Shown here: positions 7,003 through 14,034 of the stretch, one piece after another
How the letters are laid out: each line of letters starts with the position of its first letter
Numbering within the stretch: position 1 is the stretch's first letter
NCBI GenBank assembly: GCA_020721025.1
Contig: DYNO01000056.1
Span: 1 to 17,014 of the forward strand
Direction of reading: 5' to 3'
Origin: Thiomargarita sp.
GTDB taxonomy: Bacteria > Pseudomonadota > Gammaproteobacteria > Beggiatoales > Beggiatoaceae
DNA length: 17,014 nucleotides
Notes under the pieces: generated by a model
What the model saw: only the letters and a program-made list of their open reading frames with translations
Database searches by the model: none
What the model was told of the DNA's origin: nothing
Translations under genes and position numbers: made by a program

Positions 7003-8268
7003 ATGCAACTATTCTCTTTTGGTTTAAATCACACAACTGCGCCAGTGAATATTCGGGAACAGGTGACTTTTTCAGGTGATAATCTCGCACAAGCGTTACG
7101 AGAACTGCGGGTGCGCGACCTTGCCAGCGAAGCGGTCATTGTTTCCACCTGTAATCGAACAGAATTATACGCGGTCATGGAAGCAGACAATCACGAACCG
7201 CTGGTTTCATGGCTTTGTGAGTATCACAAAATTGCCCCAGCGCAGCTTCAACCGCATTTATACCTTCATACCCAGCCGGAAGCCATCATTCGCCATCTTT
7301 ATCGAGTTGCTTGTGGTTTAGATTCAATGATCTTGGGTGAACCACAGATTTTAGGACAATTAAAAAATGCCTATCAGACTGCACGCGAACAAAACAGTGT
7401 GGGACGGTTGTTGAGTAAGTTGTTCGAGCAAAGTTTTTCTGTTGCAAAACAAGTGCGTACCGACACAGCGATTGGTTCAAGTCCGGTTTCTGTCGCCTTT
7501 GCCGCGGTTCGTTTGGCACAACAGATTTTTGGTGATTTGCGCCCCGTGACTGCATTACTCATCGGAGCGGGTGAAACGATAGAATTGGCAGCGCGACATC
7601 TTCACGAAAACGAGTTGGGACGGATGATTGTGGCGAATCGAACCGTCGAACGGGCGCGCACTTTGGCAAAAGAATTTTCTGGTTATGCCATTACGTTGGA
7701 AGAAATTCCCATGCACTTGGCGGAGGCGGATGTGATCATCGCGTCAACGGGCAGCCCCACGTACATTTTGAGCAAGGAAGCCGTGGTTAAAGCGATTAAA
7801 ACCCGTCGCCATCGTCCGATGTTCATGGTGGATATTGCCGTGCCGCGTGACATCGATCCCGCAGTAGGGAAATTGGAAGATGTTTATCTATACAGCGTCG
7901 ATGATTTGAATGAAGTGATTCAAGAAAATCTCCGTTCCCGCGCCCAAGCTGCCGCCCAAGCTGAAGAAATTTTAGACACGCAAGTCATTCATTTTATAGG
8001 TTGGTTAAATTCCCTGAACGCGGTGGATACCATCTGTAATTTGCGAGAACAGGCGCAAGAAACCAGTCATAACTTGGTAGAAAAAGCCAAACGAATGCTC
8101 GATAATGGCAAGCCGCCTTATGAAGTTGTTGATTTTTTAGCCCATACCCTGACCAACACGTTAATGCACTCGCCCTGTGCGCAATTACGACAAGCCAGTT
8201 ACGAGGGACAGCATGATTTGGTGGAAGCAGCACGGCGGTTATTTCAATTGGAAGAAAAGCAAACGTAA
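7003..8268 (+). CDS. hemA: Glutamyl-tRNA reductase
   Basis: NADPH-dependent enzyme that reduces glutamyl-tRNA to glutamate-1-semialdehyde, the first committed step of tetrapyrrole (haem, sirohaem, B12) synthesis by the C5 route. The 421-residue protein has the standard length. It begins with the conserved GLNHTTAPV. The thioester-forming cysteine is C50 in STCNRTE, followed by H98 and GLDSMILGEPQILGQ (105-119). A nucleotide-binding motif lies around LLIGAGET (185-192) and a helical dimerisation domain at the end. No good ribosome site precedes the ATG, but the N-terminal homology fixes it. prfA, often next, is absent here; a small DUF465 gene and aroK follow. Haem feedback acts on this family's N-terminus in some bacteria, which cannot be judged here. 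Confidence 0.97.
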   Translation: MQLFSFGLNHTTAPVNIREQVTFSGDNLAQALRELRVRDLASEAVIVSTCNRTELYAVMEADNHEPLVSWLCEYHKIAPAQLQPHLYLHTQPEAIIRHLYRVACGLDSMILGEPQILGQLKNAYQTAREQNSVGRLLSKLFEQSFSVAKQVRTDTAIGSSPVSVAFAAVRLAQQIFGDLRPVTALLIGAGETIELAARHLHENELGRMIVANRTVERARTLAKEFSGYAITLEEIPMHLAEADVIIASTGSPTYILSKEAVVKAIKTRRHRPMFMVDIAVPRDIDPAVGKLEDVYLYSVDDLNEVIQENLRSRAQAAAQAEEILDTQVIHFIGWLNSLNAVDTICNLREQAQETSHNLVEKAKRMLDNGKPPYEVVDFLAHTLTNTLMHSPCAQLRQASYEGQHDLVEAARRLFQLEEKQT

Positions 8269-8292
8269 TTGTAGAATCTACCAATTTAATGT

Positions 8293-8300
8293 TATACAAT
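8293..8300 (+). promoter_or_regulatory. Possible -10 region ahead of the DUF465 gene
   Basis: TGTTATACAAT (8290-8300) resembles an extended -10, with TG one base before TATACA. The candidate -35, TTGTAG (8269-8274), is poor at 18 bases spacing. It would give a leader of about 60 bases. Confidence 0.3.
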
Positions 8301-8368
8301 GTGACGTGAAACGACGATTTTTCTACACGACCTTGCTTAACCAAAATCTCAGGGGGACACACCCAATT

Positions 8369-8614
8369 ATGTTTGGAGAACATCACGACATTCCTCATGA
8401 ATTTCCAGAATTCAAGGAACTCATCAAACGTCTGTACGAAAGTGATCCAAGTTTTAAACAGATGTATGCCGAGTATCATGACTTGGACAATGAAATTCTA
8501 CAAATTGAACAAAATGTTGAACCCGTTTCCGACAGTTATGCCGAAGATTTGAAAAAGAAACGTGTACATCTTAAGGATGAAATTTACGCAGTATTGCGGC
8601 GACAGATGGCGTAA
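8369..8614 (+). CDS. YdcH/DUF465 family small protein
   Basis: Protein of 81 residues, highly charged and predicted to be two helices forming an antiparallel coiled coil. The pattern matches the DUF465/YdcH family: HEFPEFKELIKRL (10-22), then a conserved F and YxELD-like core (YAEYHDLDNEI, 33-43), then KKKRVHLKDEIY (62-73). Molecular function of the family is unknown. The ATG at 8369 follows AGGGGGA (8351-8357) at 11 bases; the frame is open further upstream, overlapping hemA, but the family length fits the short form. It has its own promoter-like sequence and is followed 93 bases later by aroK. Confidence 0.85.
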   Translation: MFGEHHDIPHEFPEFKELIKRLYESDPSFKQMYAEYHDLDNEILQIEQNVEPVSDSYAEDLKKKRVHLKDEIYAVLRRQMA

Positions 8615-8707
8615 TTGACCGGCATTTTTATGAAGCAATTTCCAACCTTCCTGCTTGAGGCGTTTGAAATTACTTTATTCCTATTTTAACCAAAGGCACA
8701 GGTTGGC

Positions 8708-9271
8708 GTGTCCACAAACCCGTTAATTCCTAGCAATATTTTTCTGGTTGGTCCCATGGGAGTAGGAAAAACTACGATTGGGAAACAATTGTCAGAAAAA
8801 CTTAACCTTACTTTCCGCGACAGCGATCAAGAAGTCGAAGAAAGTACCGGTGCTTCTATCCCTTTGATTTTTGAAGTGGAAGGCGAGGCTGGGTTTAGAA
8901 AACGGGAGTGTGGCGCGGTCGCAAAATTGACTCATGAACATAACGTGGTTTTGGCAACCGGCGGGGGCGTGGTGCTCAACGAGCATAACCGAACCTGTTT
9001 AAAACAAAATGGTTATGTCATCTATCTTCATGCTACTGTGGAAGATTTACTCGAACGCACCGCCTTTTGCACCCATCGTCCCTTATTAAAAACTGAGAAC
9101 CCGCGAGAACGTTTAGAACAAATTTTAGCCGAGCGAGAATCATTGTATAAAGAAGTCGCAGATGCCGTCATTCGCACCGGGCGACGCAGTAAGCAAGAAG
9201 TATTGCGGCGAGTATTACGTTGTTTGAGCAGTCAAAATGCGTATTATCGCAAAATGCTGTCGATATTCTGA
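8708..9271 (+). CDS. aroK: Shikimate kinase
   Basis: Phosphorylates shikimate with ATP in the chorismate pathway, in the cytoplasm. The 187-residue protein has a Walker A loop GPMGVGKT (15-22), the D38-S-D40 pair that contacts magnesium and substrate, R64 in FRKRE, the GGG loop (85-87), the lid arginine R124 in THRPLL, and R143 in AERESLY. The start is GTG at 8708, with AAAGG about 11 bases upstream; it is slightly longer than usual at the C-terminus. aroB, its common downstream partner, is absent; a 213-base gap with a large palindrome follows. Confidence 0.95.
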   Translation: MSTNPLIPSNIFLVGPMGVGKTTIGKQLSEKLNLTFRDSDQEVEESTGASIPLIFEVEGEAGFRKRECGAVAKLTHEHNVVLATGGGVVLNEHNRTCLKQNGYVIYLHATVEDLLERTAFCTHRPLLKTENPRERLEQILAERESLYKEVADAVIRTGRRSKQEVLRRVLRCLSSQNAYYRKMLSIF

Positions 9272-9326
9272 ACTTCGTCCGAACCCACGAAACAAGATAA
9301 TCGTCTATGTTGCAATAGATAAATTA

Positions 9327-9426
9327 ATCGTTTGGAGAGTTTTTATCATTGTTGGTAAAATCAACCGATTGAAAAACTAATTTACCAATCAGAATCTCAA
9401 TGAAATTTTGAAACTGTCCAAACGAT
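9327..9426. repeat. 100-bp imperfect palindrome between aroK and the V-ATPase E-like gene
   Basis: Four nested complementary blocks: ATCGTTTGGA (9327-9336) with 9417-9426, AGTTT (9338-9342) with 9411-9415, TCATTG (9346-9351) with 9398-9403, and TTGGTAAA (9352-9359) with 9381-9388. That makes 29 pairs, with bulges on the right arm. The apex (9360-9380) contains a TCAA/TTGA pair. It may be a structured leader RNA, a small non-autonomous mobile element, or a transcription end for aroK. No T-run follows and no clear target-site duplication flanks it. Confidence 0.7.
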
Positions 9427-9484
9427 GGATTTAATGATTATCCCGCGAATCATCCTCAATTTAAAATTATTTAGTTGAAAAATC

Positions 9485-10138
9485 ATGAGCATAACAACTC
9501 CCGTTGAACAATTAGAACAAGCCATTCTCAAACGAGCTCAAGACCTGGCTGAGTCACATTCACTCGCAGCGCAGCAACAAAAAGCACAAATTCTCGCCGA
9601 AGCTGCCAAACGTCATCAATTGCGCGAAAATCACGAGACTGAAATCGCTAAAGCCGCGGCAGAACAACAATATCGGCGCAGAGTGCAGGCAAGTGAAATC
9701 AAAATGCAAGCGGAACTTGACGAACTGCGTTGGACATTGATTCAATCTATTATCAGTGAGTTACACACATCACTGCAACAATTGGCGCAACAGCCGGAAC
9801 AATATTTATCGCTGTTAATCCATTATCTCACCAGCGCGGCGCGCAATCTGCAACAAAACGAAATGATAGTCACGGTAAATGAGAAAGATTACAAATGGTT
9901 AGCTCCGCAATGGCAACAACTGCTCGACGCATCGCAACTGACTCAATCATATCATCTGGCTTGCAGCGAAAATCCGTTCATGGGAGGCATCTTAGTTTCT
10001 GATAATCAAAACAAAGTTCGCATCGATAACACATTTGAAGGTTTGCTCGAACGCTTTGAAATGACCCTCTGCCAAGAAATCAACCAACAGCTATTTTTAT
10101 CGGGTCATAGCATTCTGTCGCGTGAAGTTGCCACCTAA
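9485..10138 (+). CDS. V-type ATPase subunit E-like protein
   Basis: A 217-residue protein with a long Ala/Gln/Glu-rich coiled-coil N-terminus (about 5-95) and a compact C-terminal domain. The tail has the subunit E signature: MGGILVSDNQNKV then RIDNTFEGLLERFE (about 170-195). In A/V-type ATPases subunit E forms the peripheral stalk with subunit G/H and holds the catalytic head. No other ATPase subunit gene is in the window, so either the rest lies elsewhere or the protein has another role, for example a FliH/HrpE-like stalk. The ATG start has only a weak ribosome site. It begins a run of three closely spaced genes (gaps of 25 and 34 bases) that may form an operon. Confidence 0.75.
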   Translation: MSITTPVEQLEQAILKRAQDLAESHSLAAQQQKAQILAEAAKRHQLRENHETEIAKAAAEQQYRRRVQASEIKMQAELDELRWTLIQSIISELHTSLQQLAQQPEQYLSLLIHYLTSAARNLQQNEMIVTVNEKDYKWLAPQWQQLLDASQLTQSYHLACSENPFMGGILVSDNQNKVRIDNTFEGLLERFEMTLCQEINQQLFLSGHSILSREVAT

Positions 10139-10163
10139 TTGCAAATTGTCGTGAGTTATCCAA

Positions 10164-11324
10164 TTGATTGATTTGCTAAAAAACCATCACTCTTCGCTAA
10201 AATACACGTTACTACGACTCAACTTCATTTTAGCACTCTTATTTTCAAATAATACTGTTTCCATGGACAACACCAACATGTCGTTAGATGAACTCGATCA
10301 ACAGATTGGACAAATGTTACTGGTAGGATTTCGCGGCTTTACCGTTGATGAAACTCATCCTATTGTGCAAGACATACAACAACGACATATTGGTGGGGTT
10401 TTACTATTCGATTACGACTCCGTGCGTCGTGAATCCCGACGGAATATTCGTTCCCCTGAACAAGTTCTTGAATTAACACAACAATTACAAAAATTCAGTG
10501 CCACACGGCTACTCATCGCGGTGGATTATGAAGGGGGCGCGGTGAACCGTTTGAAAAGTCGTTATGGTTTTCCTGACACCGTGTCGGCGAAAACGCTGGG
10601 AGAATATGATGATACAACAATTACTTATCGTCATTCAGAAAAAATGGCGAAAACGCTTTCAGAAGTTGGCATCAATTTAAATTTTGCCCCAGTAGTTGAC
10701 GTAAATTTGAACCCAGATAACCCAATTATTGGGCAACAGGGACGCAGTTTTTCGAGCAATGCCCAAAAAGTTGCAGAACATGCCATTGCCTTTATTCGCG
10801 GGCATCATCAATACGGTGTGCTTTGTAATTTAAAGCATTTTCCCGGACATGGCAGTTCAGATCGCGATTCGCATCTCGGATTGACGGATATTACTGACAG
10901 TTGGTCAGAAATCGAATTGCTTCCTTATCAATTGATTATCGACGCGGGCTTGGCTGATTCGATTATGACGGCTCATGTCTTTAATGAACAATTGGATACC
11001 CAATATCCCGCGACATTATCATACAAAATCATCACAGAAATTTTGCGAGAACGTTTACACTACGACGGCGTAGTATTTTCCGATGATATTGAAATGAAAG
11101 CGATTGCTGATGATTATGGATTAGAAACCGCAGTGGAAAAAGCGATCAATGCCGGGGTTGACATGATCATTTTAGGCAATAACATGGGCAATTTTTCAGA
11201 ACGCTTGGCAGAACAAGTATTTGAGATAATTAAAAAAGCTGTGTTATCGGGCACAATTTCAGCCGAACGTATTGCGCAAGCGCATCGCCATATTCAACAA
11301 TTAAAACAACGACTTGAAAATTAA
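10164..11324 (+). CDS. Exported GH3 glycosidase, NagZ-like beta-N-acetylhexosaminidase
   Basis: Glycoside hydrolase family 3 enzyme expected to remove terminal beta-linked N-acetylglucosamine, from peptidoglycan fragments or other glycans. The catalytic His/Asp motif KHFPGHGSSDRDSH (224-237) matches the NagZ type, and the nucleophile region is FSDDIEM (305-311). The N-terminus (about 12-28) is hydrophobic and looks like a signal peptide or anchor, unlike the cytoplasmic NagZ of Escherichia coli. The start is uncertain: TTG at 10164 keeps this segment, while the ATG at 10263 (residue 34) would give a cytoplasmic form. I prefer TTG because the hydrophobic stretch is otherwise hard to explain. 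Only the single TIM-barrel domain is present, as in NagZ. It sits between the subunit E-like and CitE-like genes. Confidence 0.85.
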   Translation: MIDLLKNHHSSLKYTLLRLNFILALLFSNNTVSMDNTNMSLDELDQQIGQMLLVGFRGFTVDETHPIVQDIQQRHIGGVLLFDYDSVRRESRRNIRSPEQVLELTQQLQKFSATRLLIAVDYEGGAVNRLKSRYGFPDTVSAKTLGEYDDTTITYRHSEKMAKTLSEVGINLNFAPVVDVNLNPDNPIIGQQGRSFSSNAQKVAEHAIAFIRGHHQYGVLCNLKHFPGHGSSDRDSHLGLTDITDSWSEIELLPYQLIIDAGLADSIMTAHVFNEQLDTQYPATLSYKIITEILRERLHYDGVVFSDDIEMKAIADDYGLETAVEKAINAGVDMIILGNNMGNFSERLAEQVFEIIKKAVLSGTISAERIAQAHRHIQQLKQRLEN

Positions 11325-11358
11325 TTTCTTGTTTTCCAATTTGCCTTCGGAGAAATGA

Positions 11359-12237
11359 ATGCAACACACGTTAAAACCGCGTCGTTCCGTTTTGTATATG
11401 CCCGGCGCAAATGAAAGAGCACTACAAAAAGCTCGCACCTTAGCTGCGGATAGTTTGATTTTAGACATGGAAGATGCCGTCGCACCCGATGCCAAAATAC
11501 AAGCTCGTCAGCAAATTATTCACGCCGTGACAGAAGGTGGCTACGGCAAACGTGAAATTATTGTGAGAATCAATGGGTTAGATACCCCGTGGGGACATGA
11601 TGATCTCATCGCGGTTGCAAAACTCCCGATAGATGCGGTGTTACTGCCCAAAGTAGGCGATCCTCAAGAAATTCAATCGGCTGCAAATATTTTAACCCAA
11701 CACGGCGGAGTCACACTACCAATTTGGATGATGGCGGAAACTCCCAAAGGAATTTTAAACATTGCAACAATTGCCAGCAGTCATCCACGTTTGAGTGCAA
11801 TTGTGATGGGAACGTCTGATTTAACAAAAGAATTGCGCGCTCGTCACACCCCTGATCGAGTAGGATTACTGACCTCGTTGGGACTGTGTGTTTTGGCAGC
11901 GCGAGTCAACGGATTGGATATTATTGACGGCGTTTATCTGGATTTAGACGATGAAGCCGGTTTTCAAGCCGCATGTACCCAAGGTCGTGATATGGGATTT
12001 GACGGCAAAACTTTAATTCATCCAAAACAAATTGCGGTTGCAAATCAAATCTTTGCCCCCAACGAAGCCGAAGTTCATCATGCGTTTGCCGTCATTGCCG
12101 CGTGGGAAGAGGCTCAAAAAGCGGGCAAGGGTGTGGTGGTGGTTGGTGGAAAGTTGGTCGAAAATTTGCATTTTGAGGAAGCGCAACGTTTATTGGCTTT
12201 AACGCAAGCGATTGAATTACTTGAAACTCAAAGTTAA
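11359..12237 (+). CDS. HpcH/HpaI aldolase family, CitE/malyl-CoA lyase-like
   Basis: A 292-residue TIM-barrel lyase of the citrate lyase beta-subunit family. Motifs are RSVLYMPGANER (9-20), DMEDAV (36-41), RINGLDTPWG (70-79), LLPKVG (95-100), the metal-binding E127 in AETPKG, GTSDLTKEL (151-159) and GFDGKTLIHP near the end. The family cleaves or hydrolyses acyl-CoA thioesters such as malyl-CoA, citramalyl-CoA or beta-methylmalyl-CoA. Genes for the alpha and acyl-carrier subunits of citrate lyase are absent, so a stand-alone malyl/citramalyl-CoA lyase or malyl-CoA thioesterase is likelier. GGAG at 11349-11352 lies 6 bases before the ATG. It follows the GH3 gene by 34 bases. The substrate is not determined. 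Confidence 0.88.
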   Translation: MQHTLKPRRSVLYMPGANERALQKARTLAADSLILDMEDAVAPDAKIQARQQIIHAVTEGGYGKREIIVRINGLDTPWGHDDLIAVAKLPIDAVLLPKVGDPQEIQSAANILTQHGGVTLPIWMMAETPKGILNIATIASSHPRLSAIVMGTSDLTKELRARHTPDRVGLLTSLGLCVLAARVNGLDIIDGVYLDLDDEAGFQAACTQGRDMGFDGKTLIHPKQIAVANQIFAPNEAEVHHAFAVIAAWEEAQKAGKGVVVVGGKLVENLHFEEAQRLLALTQAIELLETQS

Positions 12238-12412
12238 ATTCAGTCGAGTATCATCGAATCATTGATAGCGATTATTTACAAAAACAGCCGTGAATGGTTC
12301 AAAACGGGCGATTTGAATCATTTCTCACAACTTTCTGACGATAACTACTTGATAAACTTGCAACAATCGCTCTCCTGTTTCACCCCTGTTGTTTTTCATT
12401 CAAAATCACTTG

Positions 12413-12418
12413 AGGAGG
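12413..12418 (+). promoter_or_regulatory. Strong Shine-Dalgarno site fixing a GTG start
   Basis: A perfect AGGAGG, extended as GAGGAGGAG, lies 7 bases before the GTG at 12426. It is the strongest ribosome site in the window and decides the start of the DUF945-pilin gene. Confidence 0.9.
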
Positions 12419-12425
12419 AGTCTCC

Positions 12426-13838
12426 GTGTCTCCATCTATCCGTCTGATTATTCTTAATTTTTTACTCTCTTGTTCCCTTGTTCTCCACGCAGCAGAACCG
12501 GCAACTCCCGCTACCCCTCCCAGTTCAGCAACGCAACTCCCTGTTCAGCAAGAAGAAAAAGGTCTGGTGTTTTCGCTTTCTGGTGAATTCGACAAGTATT
12601 TTTTCCCGTCTAAATTGGATTTTGCCCTGCCCATTTTCAAGTTGAATATTCAAGATGTTCACATTGATTTCAACGATTTGGCGTTCAATTTCCACAAAGA
12701 ACTGACTTCAAAGGGAGTGGAACTTGCGAACATCAGTGCCCGCGCGAAAAAAGTATTTATCCAAGTGCCAGAAGAAGATGTCACATTCAACTTGGAAAAT
12801 TTCGAGAAAGTGACTGAAAATCAAGAAAATGGCGATGTCATCAACTCAACCCTACGCGGCAAATTTGACCGTCTCACCTTGCCAAAACAAGTGTTAGAAA
12901 CCGCTGAAGATTTAAACTTACGTTACTCCAGCGCGTTGGAATTTCACCGGTTAGATGCGAACTCATTGTTAGAATTACAAAAACATTTTTACAAGTTGCG
13001 TGATGATGGCATGTTTGATCAGTTTTTTGCAGCAAGTGCAGACGGGAAAGAAGCAGCAGGTGTGGTGGGCGGGCTGTTTGCGATGGCGATGTTGGGCAAA
13101 TTTGCGGAATTGGCACCAAAAATGGTCGCTCGGTCGCCTGAAATGGTGTTGAACAATTTTAGTTTGACTTCAGAAAAATCCGAATTGAACATTACCGGTC
13201 AAGCAAACGTTGGTGTGATCGGCAATCCCAATGAATCTGAACCTAAAGTTGTCACCGATCCCAATGTGACAGGAACAGCAAAATTTGATGTGCGTATTGA
13301 GAAAAACTTGTTGAATCAGATTCTCAAAAATTTAGACAATGTTGAGAAAAATCAAGCGAAAGTGAAAGCCTTGGTGGATGAAAAATTGATCAATGACACG
13401 GGTTCGCATTATGAAGTCACTTTGACCGCAGATTATAAAGAACACAAGCTGACGATGAGCAAGGCGACTGAAACGTTATTGCAGATGTTTGATGACCCTG
13501 AGCCGGTTGCTCGTGGGCTGGACGCGGCGAATGAAGCGATTAATTTGATGCGTGATTTGAGCACTGAAGTCGCACAACAGTATGAAGAAACTGGAAAATG
13601 GACGGTGACGCAAAAGTTGTCTGGCGAAACTTCTGGTCAATACACCGCAAAAATTGAGTCGAATACCAAGCAATTGTATTTGCAAGCAACTTTAAAGGGA
13701 ATTGATGCCGGCGTACCCGCGAGGGTGGCTCGTAAAACAATTCGCTTAAGCTATGATTCTAAAGAAAAAACTTGGAAGTGCGCCCCCGGTAAACCCAACG
13801 GCATTGACTCGAAACATCTACCTGCCGATTGTCAGTAA
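12426..13838 (+). CDS. Exported DUF945-like protein with C-terminal type IV pilin-like domain
   Basis: A 470-residue protein of unknown function. Residues 1-23 form a signal peptide (likely cut after HAA), followed by a Pro/Ala/Thr/Ser linker. Residues about 48-355 look like the DUF945 (YdgA-like) family: repeated beta-rich segments, a region LLELQKHFYKLRDDGMF, then MVLNNFSLTSEKSELNITG. Residues about 362-470 resemble the head of a type IV pilin: a helix (AANEAINLM), a Gly-Lys turn, SGQYTAKI, KTIRLSYD, then W450-K-C452 and a closing LPADC469, the two cysteines being placed for the pilin disulfide loop. The pilin N-terminal prepilin motif is absent, so it should not assemble like a pilin. Start set by a perfect AGGAGG. 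A role on the cell surface or in the periplasm is inference. Confidence 0.8.
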   Translation: MSPSIRLIILNFLLSCSLVLHAAEPATPATPPSSATQLPVQQEEKGLVFSLSGEFDKYFFPSKLDFALPIFKLNIQDVHIDFNDLAFNFHKELTSKGVELANISARAKKVFIQVPEEDVTFNLENFEKVTENQENGDVINSTLRGKFDRLTLPKQVLETAEDLNLRYSSALEFHRLDANSLLELQKHFYKLRDDGMFDQFFAASADGKEAAGVVGGLFAMAMLGKFAELAPKMVARSPEMVLNNFSLTSEKSELNITGQANVGVIGNPNESEPKVVTDPNVTGTAKFDVRIEKNLLNQILKNLDNVEKNQAKVKALVDEKLINDTGSHYEVTLTADYKEHKLTMSKATETLLQMFDDPEPVARGLDAANEAINLMRDLSTEVAQQYEETGKWTVTQKLSGETSGQYTAKIESNTKQLYLQATLKGIDAGVPARVARKTIRLSYDSKEKTWKCAPGKPNGIDSKHLPADCQ

Positions 13839-13848
13839 ATTGCCTTGT

Positions 13849-13929
13849 GGGTCTGACCGTTTTTGAATTACACTCGTCAAATTTTTTGTGATGAATTTGA
13901 TAACTGAATGAAAATAAAGGTTGAGACCC
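13849..13929. repeat. Nested inverted repeat downstream of the DUF945-pilin gene
   Basis: GGGTCT (13849-13854) pairs with AGACCC (13924-13929), ACC (13856-13858) with GGT (13919-13921), and an inner perfect hairpin TCAAATT (13877-13883) with AATTTGA (13894-13900). It starts 11 bases after the stop codon, so it may slow transcription or protect an mRNA end. No T-run follows the outer stem. Confidence 0.5.
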
Positions 13930-14034
13930 TGCCCCCTTCCCGTGTTGGTTTGGATAATTTCAAGTGATAACATGTCACACTGGTTTTTGCGTTAAAATCA
14001 ATCTCATTCATCTCCACAACTTTATCATTTCATC

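Noticed and set aside
7994..8479. 161-codon minus-strand open frame
   Set aside because: It is antisense to the end of hemA and the DUF465 gene, and the peptide has no recognisable motif.
12262..12447. 61-codon plus-strand frame before the DUF945-pilin gene
   Set aside because: It starts at TTG without a ribosome site and overlaps the well-marked GTG start; composition is not protein-like.
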